Part shown: one piece after another, positions 1 through 9,343 of the stretch | How the letters are laid out: each line of letters opens with the position of its first letter | Position numbering within the stretch: position 1 is the first letter of the stretch | Source of the DNA: Acinetobacter sp. NCu2D-2 | GTDB taxonomy: Bacteria > Pseudomonadota > Gammaproteobacteria > Pseudomonadales > Moraxellaceae | Assembly: GCF_001647675.1 (NCBI RefSeq) | Contig: NZ_CP015594.1 | Location: 930,001-994,000, forward strand | Reading direction: 5' to 3' | DNA length: 64,000 nucleotides | The notes under the pieces: generated by a model | What the model was told of the DNA's origin: nothing | What the model saw: only the letters and a program-made list of their open reading frames with translations | Databases searched by the model: none | Program-made: the position numbers and the translations under genes

Positions 1-372
1 ATTGAAATTTCAGGTGATTACACAGAGACCCTTGCTCGATTAAAAACGTCTCCGCATGCAGTCGGTGTTTTTGGATTAGGTTTCTATGATCAAAACCGTG
101 ACAAATTGCGTGTTGCAACCGTGAATAATGTCATTCCTTCAGAACAAACCATTTTAAATGGTGCTTATCCAGTATCTCGTCCACTCTACATTTATGTGAA
201 AGGTGAGCATCTCAAATCTATCAAAGGTCTGAAAGAATTTTCTGAATATTTCCTCAGTAAAAAAGTCTCTGGAAAAGGATCGAAATTGGATAAAGCAGGT
301 TTGATTGCATTATCTGATAAAGACCGTGCTGCAATTCTTGCCAATTTTAAAGCAGGCAAAAGCGTTAAATAA
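1..372 (+). CDS. pstS: PstS-type phosphate-binding protein, C-terminal part (5' end outside window)
   Basis: An open frame runs from base 1 to a TAA at 370-372 and encodes the last 123 residues. The start lies outside the window. The fragment carries a G-x-FGLGFYD-type segment and ends in a short Lys-rich tail. This resembles the C-terminal lobe of periplasmic phosphate-binding proteins of the PstS family, which deliver phosphate to the PstCAB importer. The identification rests mainly on position, because pstC, pstA and pstB follow on the same strand. A 105-nt gap with a strong stem-loop separates it from pstC. An ATG at 106 is internal to the protein and is not a start. Confidence 0.85.
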   Translation: MEISGDYTETLARLKTSPHAVGVFGLGFYDQNRDKLRVATVNNVIPSEQTILNGAYPVSRPLYIYVKGEHLKSIKGLKEFSEYFLSKKVSGKGSKLDKAGLIALSDKDRAAILANFKAGKSVK

Positions 373-386
373 GCGTAATAGCACGT

Positions 387-412
387 CCATGATGAAGCTC
401 GCTTCATCGTGG
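387..412 (+). promoter_or_regulatory. intercistronic stem-loop between pstS and pstC
   Basis: A near-perfect 12-bp stem (387-398 pairing with 401-412, one G-T-type mismatch) is closed by a 2-nt TC turn. No T-tract follows, so it is not a typical intrinsic terminator. Stem-loops like this behind a binding-protein gene often protect the upstream mRNA or dampen read-through, giving more binding protein than membrane components. That role is inferred here. Confidence 0.55.
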
Positions 413-477
413 ATGATATTTGAGGTCAAATGTTTGATTGAGCAGCATTTGCCCGATCTAAATAAATTGGAGAGTAC

Positions 478-1857
478 ATGAATTTACTCCTCATTGGTGT
501 GTTGTTGGCACTGATTGCGATTGCTTATCAAATTGGACTGACCAAGAGTAAGAGCTTGGCAGGTGTCGGCAAAAACTCTGCTGCACTACATTCGCGTCCA
601 AAATATTATGCAGCATTAGTCGCTTTATGGTGTGGTTTACCTGCATTTCTCATTTTATTGGTATGGAATATTGTTGAACCATTCCTATTAAAACAAATTG
701 TTGTAGATCATGTGCCGGCACAATTAATTGCAGGTCTAGATCCAGCAAGTTTGAGTGTATTGATTGATCGTGTGCAAGCCATCGCTTCAGGCTTTGGAGT
801 CAATGATCAAGCTCAGGTTTATGAGTTACAAGCTGCAGCTGAATTGGCTAGATTCAGTCAACTTGCTCAATATGCAAAATTAGTAGTGGTCTTAACAGTG
901 GCAATTATGGGATTGATTTGGGCAAAGCGAAAAATCAGTGCGCAATATCGTGCCCGCAATCATGTTGAGAAAATCATGAACATCGGCTTGGCACTTTGTT
1001 CTGGTGTAGCCATTCTCACCACCATTGGCATTGTCATGTCGATGTTTAGTGAAGCGATGCGTTTCTTCAGCTTCGTGAATCCCATCAGCTTCTTCTTTGG
1101 CACAGTGTGGGATCCTGGTTTTAGTACCACAGGTAATGCTGAAGGCAGTTATGGCTTATTGCCTTTACTATGGGGAACGCTCATGGTTAGTGGCATTGCA
1201 TTACTTGTCGCGATTCCTGTCGGTTTAATGATTGCTATTTATTTAGCGGAATATGCATCTCCGAAATTTAGAACTTGGGCAAAACCAACTATTGAAATAT
1301 TGGCAGGTATTCCAACAATTGTTTATGGGGTATTTGCGCTCATGATCATTGGACCCTTTGCCAAATCCTTAGGTGCCAGTATCGGTTTAGACATTAATGC
1401 GACCAGTGCGCTAACCGCCGGTTTTGTCATGGGCATTATGATTATTCCTTTTGTATCGTCACTCTCAGATGACATCATTACTCAAGTCCCACGTGCGATG
1501 CGAGATGGCTCCCTTGGACTGGGTGCGACCAAATCAGAAACCATTCGCCAAGTTGTGATTCCTGCTGCATTACCAGGAATTATTGGTGCTTTTCTATTGG
1601 CTGCATCGCGTGCAATTGGAGAAACCATGATTGTGGTCTTGGCGGCAGGAAATAGCCCCTTGTTGCACATCAATCCACTTGAAGCGGTCTCGACAGTGAC
1701 CATTACCATTGTCAATCAACTGACAGGGGATACTGATTTTGCCAGTCCACAAGCCCTTGTTGCCTTTGCATTAGGACTTACGCTGTTTGTAATTACCTTG
1801 GGACTTAACATTGTTGCACTGATGATCGTGCGTAAATATCGCGAGCAATATGACTAA
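478..1857 (+). CDS. pstC: phosphate ABC transporter permease PstC
   Basis: This 459-residue integral membrane protein is one of the two permeases of the high-affinity phosphate importer. An N-terminal helix (about 2-22), a second at 50-70 and a third near 135-155 precede the core permease. The core holds the inner-membrane-component signature around residues 340-385 (LGLGATKSETIRQVVIPAAL), which contacts the ATPase. It is longer than E. coli PstC (about 319 residues) because of extra N-terminal sequence, including a soluble loop of about 65 residues between helices. The frame starts at an ATG behind GGAGAG. The stop codon overlaps the pstA start (TAATGA), so the two are translationally coupled. 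Confidence 0.93.
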   Translation: MNLLLIGVLLALIAIAYQIGLTKSKSLAGVGKNSAALHSRPKYYAALVALWCGLPAFLILLVWNIVEPFLLKQIVVDHVPAQLIAGLDPASLSVLIDRVQAIASGFGVNDQAQVYELQAAAELARFSQLAQYAKLVVVLTVAIMGLIWAKRKISAQYRARNHVEKIMNIGLALCSGVAILTTIGIVMSMFSEAMRFFSFVNPISFFFGTVWDPGFSTTGNAEGSYGLLPLLWGTLMVSGIALLVAIPVGLMIAIYLAEYASPKFRTWAKPTIEILAGIPTIVYGVFALMIIGPFAKSLGASIGLDINATSALTAGFVMGIMIIPFVSSLSDDIITQVPRAMRDGSLGLGATKSETIRQVVIPAALPGIIGAFLLAASRAIGETMIVVLAAGNSPLLHINPLEAVSTVTITIVNQLTGDTDFASPQALVAFALGLTLFVITLGLNIVALMIVRKYREQYD

Positions 1858-3251
1858 TGACAACATCTCAAACAACGACACCGATTGATGAAGTGATTGA
1901 GTCAAAGTTGGCTCAAGAGCGACGCGAAAAACGTAAACAAATTATCCAAAGTTCTTTGTCTAAACGCCATCGTAAAGAAAAAACCTTTAGATGCTTAGGG
2001 TTGAGTGCAGTGATTTCAGGTTTATTTTTTGTTGTGCTGTTATTTGGCAGTATTTTGGCAAAGGGTCTGCCTGCATTTTGGCAAAGTAGCATGAGTTTAC
2101 CAGTCTACTTCGATCCAAAAGTCATTGATATTGCACCGAAGCCCATAAAAAAATCCCAAGAAACACCCGCTCAATTTGAACAGCGTTATATTGCTTGGCA
2201 AACGCAAGTTGGCATGGTGGATTGGGATCAACTGATCATCAATGCCATGACTGCTAAATCACCTAAACTAGAATCTCAGCGCGATGAGTTATCTTCTATT
2301 TATACCAGCTCAGAAGCATATCGTATTCGAGATATGGTGACAGAGAATCCACGTTTAATTGGACAAACAAAGACCGTTAAAATTTTGGCAGATGCCAATG
2401 TGGATGTATGGTTAAAAGGCAATATTAATCGTGAGTTAGCCGATGATCAGCAACAATTGAGTCCTGAAGTTCGCACCATTGCAGATGAGTTAAAAGCAAC
2501 TAATATCATTGAAAATAGTTTCAATACTAATATCTTTTCTAGCCCTGACTCTAGAAGTTCACCTGCAACATCAGGTTTGGCGGGCGCCTTTATGGGCTCG
2601 TTATTTATGATGATGATCGTGATTTTTATCTCGATTCCAATTGGTGTGGCGTCAGCCATTTATTTAGAAGAATTTGCGCCTAAAAATGTCATCACTGACA
2701 TTATTGAAGTCAACATTAATAACCTTGCGGCTGTCCCATCGATTGTATTTGGTTTACTGGGTGCTGCGATTTTTATTGGTTGGATGCATTTACCACTTTC
2801 TGCACCATTGGTTGGCGGATTGGTCTTGAGTCTAATGACACTGCCAACAGTTATTATCACGACACGTGCTTCACTTAAAGCCGTTCCACCTTCTATTCGT
2901 CAAGCCGCTTTGGGTCTTGGTGCATCACGCTTACAAACGGTATTTCACCATGTATTACCGCTAGCCATTCCAGGTATTTTAACCGGAGCGATTATTGGTG
3001 TCGCACAGGCACTAGGTGAAACTGCACCTCTACTTCTTATTGGTATGAGCGCCTTTGTGGCAAGTGTACCTGCGACACCGTTTGATCAATCTTCCGCACT
3101 TCCTGTGCAAATCTTTTTATGGCAAGGCAATGAATTGCGTAACTTTTTTGAAGGACGTACCGCAGCAGCCATCATCGTATTACTTGCACTCATGATTGGA
3201 CTAAATGGTTTGGCCATTTGGTTACGTAAGAAATTTGAAGTTCGTTGGTAG
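1857..3251 (+). CDS. pstA: phosphate ABC transporter permease PstA
   Basis: This 464-residue permease partners PstC. It has a charged cytoplasmic N-terminus (about 1-45), a first helix at about 47-72, a soluble region of roughly 150 residues (75-230), and then the binding-protein-dependent permease core. The core carries an EAA-type loop near residues 345-370 ([20 protein letters not shown]). E. coli PstA has only about 296 residues, so the soluble insertion after helix 1 is the main difference. The ATG overlaps the stop of pstC, and the gene ends 10 nt before pstB. Confidence 0.93.
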   Translation: MTTSQTTTPIDEVIESKLAQERREKRKQIIQSSLSKRHRKEKTFRCLGLSAVISGLFFVVLLFGSILAKGLPAFWQSSMSLPVYFDPKVIDIAPKPIKKSQETPAQFEQRYIAWQTQVGMVDWDQLIINAMTAKSPKLESQRDELSSIYTSSEAYRIRDMVTENPRLIGQTKTVKILADANVDVWLKGNINRELADDQQQLSPEVRTIADELKATNIIENSFNTNIFSSPDSRSSPATSGLAGAFMGSLFMMMIVIFISIPIGVASAIYLEEFAPKNVITDIIEVNINNLAAVPSIVFGLLGAAIFIGWMHLPLSAPLVGGLVLSLMTLPTVIITTRASLKAVPPSIRQAALGLGASRLQTVFHHVLPLAIPGILTGAIIGVAQALGETAPLLLIGMSAFVASVPATPFDQSSALPVQIFLWQGNELRNFFEGRTAAAIIVLLALMIGLNGLAIWLRKKFEVRW

Positions 3252-3261
3252 GGGAGACAGA

Positions 3262-4176
3262 ATGATGAAAACCACAGATATATTGAAGGCTTTAGAAAAG
3301 GATCAAGTCACCATGCCGCACTCGACACAAGACAGTGATGCTCAAGACATAGAGCAGCCTGCGACTTCTTTTATTTCACAATTTGATGTACAGACAGAAC
3401 AAAGAAAAGAGATCAAACGTGATGTTAAAATGAGTACTTCAAATGTGCATGTCTACTATGGAGAAGCAGAAGCCATTAAAGGTATTGATCTGAATATCTA
3501 TGAAAATGAAGTGATTGCCTTTATTGGGCCATCGGGCTGTGGTAAATCGACATTTTTACGTACGCTCAACCGTATGAATGACACCATTGATGGCTGCCGT
3601 GTTACAGGTCAAGTAATGTTGGACCATCAGGATATTTATGATCCTAGTCTAGATGTTGTACTGCTACGTGCGCAAGTCGGTATGGTCTTTCAAAAGCCTA
3701 ATCCATTTCCAAAATCTATTTTTGATAATGTTGCGTATGGCCCGAAGTTACATGGTTTAGCTCGAGATAAATACGACTTAGAAGAGATTGTAGAAAATAG
3801 CCTAAGAAAAGCAGGACTGTGGGATGAAGTGAAAGACCGTTTGAATCAACCCGGAACCGGGCTGTCGGGCGGGCAGCAGCAGCGTCTATGTATTGCACGT
3901 ACGATTGCTGTATCGCCTGAAGTGATTTTAATGGATGAGCCTTGTTCGGCACTAGACCCGATTGCTACCGCTAAAATTGAAGAGCTGATAACGGAACTTT
4001 CACAGCAATATACCATTGCCATTGTGACTCATTCCATGCAGCAGGCAGCACGTGTCTCTCATCGTACCGCTTACTTCCACCTAGGTAATTTAATTGAAGT
4101 AAATGCGACAGAGAAAGTCTTTACCCAACCTGATCATCAGCTCACAGAAGCCTATATTACTGGTCGATTCGGTTAA
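3262..4176 (+). CDS. pstB: phosphate ABC transporter ATP-binding protein PstB
   Basis: ATPase of the phosphate importer, 304 residues from the ATG at 3262, which sits behind a GGGGAG ribosome-binding site at 3251-3256. The open frame reaches further upstream, but that would overlap pstA and lacks such a site. Walker A is GPSGCGKST (about 89-97), the ABC signature is LSGGQQQR and Walker B is VILMDEP. About 55 extra polar residues precede the family core. An alternative start at M57 (3430) would remove them, but it has no comparable ribosome-binding site. No phoU follows. A terminator closes the operon. Confidence 0.95.
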   Translation: MMKTTDILKALEKDQVTMPHSTQDSDAQDIEQPATSFISQFDVQTEQRKEIKRDVKMSTSNVHVYYGEAEAIKGIDLNIYENEVIAFIGPSGCGKSTFLRTLNRMNDTIDGCRVTGQVMLDHQDIYDPSLDVVLLRAQVGMVFQKPNPFPKSIFDNVAYGPKLHGLARDKYDLEEIVENSLRKAGLWDEVKDRLNQPGTGLSGGQQQRLCIARTIAVSPEVILMDEPCSALDPIATAKIEELITELSQQYTIAIVTHSMQQAARVSHRTAYFHLGNLIEVNATEKVFTQPDHQLTEAYITGRFG

Positions 4177-4200
4177 GATGGATTGCTCAAGAAACATTTT

Positions 4201-4230
4201 AAAAACAGAATCTTAAGATTCTGTTTTTTT
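4201..4230 (+). terminator. intrinsic terminator of the pst operon
   Basis: A perfect inverted repeat (ACAGAATCTT/AAGATTCTGT) is followed by seven T residues, 25 nt after the pstB stop. Confidence 0.85.
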
Positions 4231-4272
4231 GTTATGCTAAGCATAAAATTTAAACGATAAGTCCTATTTCAT

Positions 4273-4983
4273 ATGCGCAGTTATCATTTGACCAAAGAGG
4301 AAGGTAGGCTTGTTGAACAAGCGCTTAAAGAACTTTATCAATCATTATTTGGTTCGGTATATTTCCCACGTTATATAAGTGCTTTGATGGTCGCGCTAAG
4401 TATTATTATGGCGATATTCTTTGCACATGAGGGCTGGTTTCCAACATCACAAAGTCAGGGTATGACCAATTATCATCGCTGGATCTATGATGTGTATGTA
4501 GTCACTTCTATTTTTATCTTGCCAATGATTTATCTCAGGTTCAAACAACTCAATAAAACGGTAACTTTTCGAAGAAAATGGAACGCTTACATCAAAGCAT
4601 ATGCAGAGCATCAATTTAAATTAAAACAAGTTGTGGAAAATTCCGACAGTGAAAGTTCAGGTCAGCAAAAACTGAATGATTCGAGCTTGAAGTACTTTTT
4701 AAAAAATAAATGGTTTCAATATTTGATCATTGGTGCATGTATATATGGATCAATTGCGATGTATATTTGGGTGACACCTTTTGTAGGAAGTCGAGGATCA
4801 AGTTTTTGGATACTGACATGGTGGCCAATCAATGCCTTAATCATAGGTCTACTTTATTACGCTCAGTTTCCTTTGTTCCTACGTTTATTATCTATTGAAG
4901 AGGTCAATCGGCACTACCTACATTTGAAATTCAAAGCTTCTCGAGATAATTCTGTGAACAGAGTTGAAAAAATGCCAAATTGA
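4273..4983 (+). CDS. orphan four-helix inner-membrane protein
   Basis: This 236-residue protein is not assigned to a family. Four hydrophobic helices are visible, near residues 33-55, 72-92, 146-168 and 175-200. A polar stretch of about 45 residues (100-145) between helices 2 and 3 probably faces the cytoplasm. The C-terminal 35 residues are basic and polar. It has its own upstream region after the pst terminator and lies 47 nt before the sohB-like gene on the same strand, so the two may be co-transcribed. The ribosome-binding site is weak. That it is a membrane protein is clear, but its role is unknown. Confidence 0.75.
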   Translation: MRSYHLTKEEGRLVEQALKELYQSLFGSVYFPRYISALMVALSIIMAIFFAHEGWFPTSQSQGMTNYHRWIYDVYVVTSIFILPMIYLRFKQLNKTVTFRRKWNAYIKAYAEHQFKLKQVVENSDSESSGQQKLNDSSLKYFLKNKWFQYLIIGACIYGSIAMYIWVTPFVGSRGSSFWILTWWPINALIIGLLYYAQFPLFLRLLSIEEVNRHYLHLKFKASRDNSVNRVEKMPN

Positions 4984-5030
4984 CCTAATCTAGAAGACAT
5001 AAACCCAATTAAATTGAGAATCGATTTTTT

Positions 5031-5993
5031 ATGTTATTTCATACTTCAAAATTGCCTGCTGAAATTCGTATTGCGCATCTCAATGCCCGCATCAACGAAC
5101 AACGTAAAAAAATCGCGCAAACGACGGCATCAAAATTAGAGTTATTACAGTTAACTCAACAACTTTCTAAAGAAGCACGTGCACGTAAAAAGAATAATCA
5201 AAAAATTTATGTCCTCGATTTTAAAGGTGATACAGCAGCATCTGCTGTTGAACAACTGCGTGAAGAAACTACCCTCATTTTAGCCACTGCAAAATCAGGT
5301 CGTGACCGTGTAGTGGTTCGTCTTGAAAGCCCCGGCGGCATGGTGCATGGCTATGGCTTGGCTGCTGCACAACTGGTTCGTTTACGTGATGCAGGGTTTC
5401 ATTTGACCATTTGTGTCGATAAAGTTGCTGCAAGTGGTGGATACATGATGGCATGTATTGCTAATGAAATCGTATCTGCGCCGTTTGCAGTGGTCGGTTC
5501 TATTGGTGTGGTTGCACAAGTACCTAACTTTAATCGTCTACTCAAAGAAAAGAATATCGACTTTGAGCTGTATACCGCAGGTCAGTACAAACGTACCGTG
5601 ACGATGTTTGGTGAAAACACCGAAGAAGGTAAGGCTAAGTTTGAAGAAGAACTGCAACAAACCCATGCACTGTTTAAGCACTTTGTTGAAAAATATCGTC
5701 CACAGCTTAATGTTGAAAAAGTGGCAACTGGTGAGCATTGGTATGGTCAAGATGCCCTTGATTTAAACTTGGTCGACAGCTTAAAAACTTCAGATGAATA
5801 TTTATTATCACTGCTTCCACAGCATGATGTGTATGTGATTGAAACTCGTAAAAAACCGACACTTGGTGAGAAACTTGGTTTACAAGCGGCTCAAATGGCG
5901 GATTCAATTGTCCCAGCAGTCATGAATAAAGTCATGGAAACGTTGAGTAAAGCTAACTCAAGTTTAGTGCAAATGCGTGATCCTAAACTTTAA
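5031..5993 (+). CDS. sohB: SohB-like S49 family serine peptidase
   Basis: This 320-residue S49 (signal peptide peptidase/SohB) protein uses a Ser-Lys dyad. The nucleophile is Ser135 in AASGGYMMA, and the general base is Lys187 in GQYKRT. Their spacing of 52 equals that of E. coli SohB (Ser178/Lys230). The oxyanion region LESPGG lies upstream. Family members usually carry an N-terminal membrane anchor. Here residues 1-60 are charged and polar with no hydrophobic segment, so the enzyme may be cytoplasmic or anchored by a partner. It is followed by a strong terminator. It probably degrades membrane-released or misfolded peptides, as inferred from the family. Confidence 0.88.
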   Translation: MLFHTSKLPAEIRIAHLNARINEQRKKIAQTTASKLELLQLTQQLSKEARARKKNNQKIYVLDFKGDTAASAVEQLREETTLILATAKSGRDRVVVRLESPGGMVHGYGLAAAQLVRLRDAGFHLTICVDKVAASGGYMMACIANEIVSAPFAVVGSIGVVAQVPNFNRLLKEKNIDFELYTAGQYKRTVTMFGENTEEGKAKFEEELQQTHALFKHFVEKYRPQLNVEKVATGEHWYGQDALDLNLVDSLKTSDEYLLSLLPQHDVYVIETRKKPTLGEKLGLQAAQMADSIVPAVMNKVMETLSKANSSLVQMRDPKL

Positions 5994-6008
5994 GCAGTAT
6001 TAATGATT

Positions 6009-6036
6009 AAAAAGCCAGCGTTCTGCTGGCTTTTTT
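6009..6036 (+). terminator. intrinsic terminator after sohB
   Basis: GCCAGC/GCTGGC stem with a 5-nt loop, flanked by an A-run and followed by six T residues. Confidence 0.88.
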
Positions 6037-8018
6037 ACGTATAAATAACGGAGTTTAATTTGTTCTACTGAGCCAGATTTGTTAATTTGAACGCATTCAG
6101 GATTTATAAATTTTAATATTGGGGACATCATGACGAAGATCGTCGTTTATAGTAAAGATCATCTTATACCATTACAAAATACACAAAATAATCAAATCGT
6201 TTTAAATAAAAATTCATTGGTTTTGATTCATCATCCTAAAGAAAGTATTGCGTCAATTGAACGTTCAGGCACTTCAGCCATTATTCATCTTAAAAACGGT
6301 GAAACCATCGTTTTGGAGAATTTCTTTAATTTAGAGGGAACACCTGAAAACCAAATTGTGCTCAGTAATCCACAAGGATATTACGATGTAATGTTGTTGG
6401 ACGAGCAAGGTCAGCTGATTCAGTACAACCCTGTAAACAATATTAATGTCTTAGCCAATAGTCCGAATTGGATCAGTTCTACACAAGTCAATGCAATTCA
6501 GGCAGCAGCTGATGAATCTACGCCTTGGTATAGTTCAAATATTATTAAAGGCGGCTTGGCACTAGTTGCAGCCGAAGCGCTTTATCTGACCGCATTTAAA
6601 AAAGATGATGATAAAGACAATACACCTAAAGATACCATTGCACCTGCTACACCCAAAGGTACTTTAGATGAAGCAGGAAAAGTCATCACAGGTCAAACTG
6701 AGGCGAATGCAAAGATTTATGTGATTGATGCTAATTATAATGTACTGGCTGAAGTCCAAGCAGATGCATCGGGAAACTACAAACTGAGTTTAAGCCGCGA
6801 CATTGTGAATAATGAAAAGGTTTATGTTTATGCTAAAGATGCAGCAGGGAATTCTTCTTCATTATTGGCTTTAACAGGCACTAAAGATACTTTGGCCCCG
6901 GAGGTTGAATCAGCACAGTTTTCAGAAGATGGAGCATTCGTCACCGGTAAAACTGAAGCAAAGGCAAAGGTTTATGTTTATGCAGAAGATGGTGTGACAG
7001 TATTAGCTGGCCCAATTACCGCTGCAGCGGATGGCACATTTACGCTGAATTTAAATCCACCTTTGTCATCAAATGATAAAGCTAAAGTCATTGCAGTCGA
7101 TGAAGCTGGGAACAAGTCAACTGCTTATGAAGTGATTGTTGGGCAAGATACCATTTCACCGGCACAACCTCTTATCGAAGTAAGCACCGATGGAACTTTG
7201 ATTAAAGGCAAAGGTGAAGTTGGAACAACGGTTCAGATTTTAGATGCCAATCAAAATGTGATTGCAGAGCAAGTGATTGGTAGTGATGGCACTTTTAATA
7301 TCACTTTAAATCCCGCGATGACAGACACATCGAAATACAGTCTGATGCTGAAGGACAGTGCGGGCAATCAATCTAAAGCCGTTGAGTTAAAACTCGGCTT
7401 AGACACTTTAGCACCTGAAGAAGTTCAAGCAACATTGAGTGATGATGGTAAGAAACTCACAGGTACAGCAGAAGCAAATAGCACGATTGAAGTTAAGAGT
7501 GGAACGACTGTAATGGGTACGGGTCAAGCGGATGCTTCTGGGAAATTTGAAATCACACTCACAACTGCATTATTAAACAATAACAAAGCGACAGTGATTG
7601 CTTATGATGCGGCAAAGAATGCATCGCCGTCTTTGGAGATTACAGGGACTAAAGACACAGTAGCACCGAACAAAGTTGTACTTCGTACTGTGACTGATGA
7701 TATTGGGGACAGTAAAGGCTCAATTACGTCTGATAGCACGACTGATGACAGTCAACCTAAGTTTGAAGGCACAGGTGAGGCTGGAGCAACCATAACCATT
7801 TATAACCATGGTATTCCCATTGGAACGACGGTGGTCACTTCAAATTCAACGTGGTCATTTACCCCAATTAAGCCTCTGGAGTTGGGCGAACAGAGTATTA
7901 GTTTTACACAAATGGATGCTGCAAAGAATACCAGTGATATGAGTGATGCATTTAAATTTACTGTTGTTGCTCAGGTAAGTGTATCTGAGAGCGAAGAGAA
8001 TATAGATGTAGAAAGTCT

Positions 8019-8047
8019 ATTATCTGAAGATAACGGGGCGAATTCAA
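8019..8047 (-). promoter_or_regulatory. hybrid outward promoter formed by IS end and adhesin gene
   Basis: Reading outward on the minus strand, TTGAAT (complement of 8042-8047, inside the IS end) is followed after exactly 17 nt by GATAAT (complement of 8019-8024, in the adhesin gene). Both boxes match sigma-70 consensus well and transcription would run antisense to the adhesin gene. From memory, ISAba125 supplies the same TTGAAT -35 box with the same spacing upstream of blaNDM. Confidence 0.6.
8034..8036. repeat. 3-bp target-site duplication, left copy (CGG)
   Basis: CGG directly abuts the left IS end and is repeated at 9124-9126 after the right end. Removing one copy plus the 1087-bp element restores the adhesin reading frame, which supports this boundary over alternatives. 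Confidence 0.8.
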
Positions 8048-9123
8048 ACATGAGGTGCGACAGTTTCAAAAGCCTTATGATAATCAACAAGCTGAGCAAA
8101 TTTCTCTAATGGTGTAAGCCAATCTAACGCTTTTCTAGGGCGAGTATTCAGAGACATGGCAACTTGATTTAAATAATGCTGATCTGCCTGGTTTAAATTA
8201 ATCCCTTTAGGTAAATATTGCCTAATTAAACCATTCATATTTTCGCATGTGCCTTTCTGCCATGGCGAATGTGGGTCACAGAAATATACATCTATGCCTA
8301 AATCTTCTTCGAGGATTTTATGTTCTGACATCTCACGTCCACGGTCATAGGTCAATGTTTTACGCAGTTCTGCGGGTAAATATTTCAGAGCTTCAGTTAA
8401 AGCCTTGCGCACTGATTCTGCCTTTGCATCAGGTAATGTTGCCAAGATACAGAGCCGTGTATTTCGTTCAATAAGTGTTGCTATCGAACTTTTATTGTCT
8501 TTACCTTTAATTAAATCGGCTTCCCAATGACCCGGTATTTTTCTTTCTTGAACTTCGGTTGGGCGCTCATGAATAGTTTTAATATCCTGTAATATAGAAT
8601 CTTTTTTAGGTTCACCGTTAGCTTTTCGCTTTTTATTTTCATGACGCAGACAGGATAGTAAGTCTTTTTTCAGCTCACCCTTTGGTAATGCTCGTATCGT
8701 TGAATAAATCGTTGTATGGCTTACATTCATTGTTTGATCCAAATCAGGAAATCTCTTTAAACGCTTTGCTATTTGCTGAGGAGACCATAAACAACGGATC
8801 GCTTCAACAATAAATTTCCAGAGGATTGAATCGATTTTGAGTTTTCTGTGACCACGTCTACGTCTAGCGAAGGTGTTATCAGAAGCATATTGAGCTTGAT
8901 AAACGTCATTGATGCTATTTCTTTTAAGCTCACGATAGATCGTACTAGGATGTCTTTTAATGAGTTCAGCAAATTTTCTGGGTGAAAAGCCTTCTTTTCT
9001 TGACTCAAGCATTAATGCAGTACGATCTTCAAAGTTAAGATGATGGTATGACAATTTTATATACTCCATAAACCCTTTAAATTAATTAGGTGGTTTATGT
9101 CGCACTTCAAGTTTTACTCTGCC
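8037..9123 (-). mobile_element. ISAba125-like insertion sequence (IS30 family), 1087 bp
   Basis: A complete IS with imperfect terminal inverted repeats of about 27 bp (8037-8063 and 9097-9123). They share the core GTGCGACA and an AAAC block further out. Its length of 1087 bp, the 3-bp target duplication, the outward TTGAAT -35 box and the single IS30-type transposase all agree with what I remember of ISAba125, an Acinetobacter element known for mobilising and activating resistance genes. The name rests on memory of length and end sequence, not on a database comparison. Boundaries could shift by one base because G/C residues repeat at the junction. Confidence 0.85.
8044..9069 (-). CDS. IS30 family transposase
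   Basis: This 341-residue DDE transposase fills the element. An N-terminal helix-turn-helix (about 20-60, with FSPRKFAELIKRHPSTIYRE) should bind the terminal repeats. The catalytic core shows the IS30 motifs GHWEADLI (first acidic residue), LTYDRGREM (second) and DPHSPWQKGTCENMNGL (final Glu). The frame is intact from ATG 9069, and its TGA stop (8044-8046) lies inside the left terminal repeat, as is common in compact IS30 elements. The transposase therefore looks functional and the insertion may be recent. Confidence 0.93.
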   Translation of the reverse strand: MEYIKLSYHHLNFEDRTALMLESRKEGFSPRKFAELIKRHPSTIYRELKRNSINDVYQAQYASDNTFARRRRGHRKLKIDSILWKFIVEAIRCLWSPQQIAKRLKRFPDLDQTMNVSHTTIYSTIRALPKGELKKDLLSCLRHENKKRKANGEPKKDSILQDIKTIHERPTEVQERKIPGHWEADLIKGKDNKSSIATLIERNTRLCILATLPDAKAESVRKALTEALKYLPAELRKTLTYDRGREMSEHKILEEDLGIDVYFCDPHSPWQKGTCENMNGLIRQYLPKGINLNQADQHYLNQVAMSLNTRPRKALDWLTPLEKFAQLVDYHKAFETVAPHV

Positions 9124-9126
9124 CGG
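9124..9126. repeat. 3-bp target-site duplication, right copy (CGG)
   Basis: Direct repeat of 8034-8036 flanking the right IS end. Confidence 0.8.
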
Positions 9127-9343
9127 TAATGGTGAAATTGATAACTTACTAAGTCAATTTGATACAGATACAGCAAATACAAATTTAAATAGTGCTGCAC
9201 CATCTATATTGGCTACAAACATTGCTTCTACCAATCCGCAAGTGGAAGATTACGTGCATAATGATGTTTGGATCATAGGTTAAATATTTAGCTGTGTGCA
9301 TAGATTGAATTTTTTATATTGACTGTTTTATTAGGTTGGAATA

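Larger units (their letters stand above)
6130..9283 (+). pseudogene. Bap-like (BLP2-type) surface protein gene disrupted by IS30-family element
   Basis: The gene begins at ATG 6130 and is cut inside codon 636 by an IS at 8037-9123. Removing the IS and one CGG target copy joins GAT-AAC to GGT-AAT-GGT in frame and restores a 687-residue protein ending at TAA 9281-9283. Residues 1-165 form a BapA-prefix-like head with a hydrophobic stretch near 138-156. Five bacterial Ig-like modules follow, starting with DT(I/L/V)(A/S)P motifs at about 168, 253, 340, 425 and 509. The last 60 residues are acidic and Asn-rich, ending DVWIIG. Such proteins are secreted adhesins involved in biofilm formation. The present allele encodes 659 residues with 24 IS-derived residues and lacks the C-terminus, so secretion is probably lost. 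Confidence 0.85.

Noticed and set aside
4710..4898. 62-codon plus-strand frame inside the orphan membrane-protein gene
   Set aside because: It overlaps the main frame completely and has no independent support.
6631..7900. Repeat array in the adhesin gene as a CRISPR or tandem DNA repeat
   Set aside because: The periodicity of about 85 codons reflects protein Ig modules with diverged DNA, not short identical repeats with spacers.
8044..8109. C-terminal end of the adhesin frame (about 24 residues) as genuine protein
   Set aside because: It is read-through into the antisense strand of the IS and not part of the ancestral gene.
8046..9114. IS boundaries at 8051/9109 or 8046/9114 based on a short inner repeat
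   Set aside because: These choices give no 2-3 bp target duplication. Extending both ends to 8037 and 9123 gives a longer inverted repeat, a CGG duplication, a length of 1087 bp and an in-frame reconstructed adhesin.
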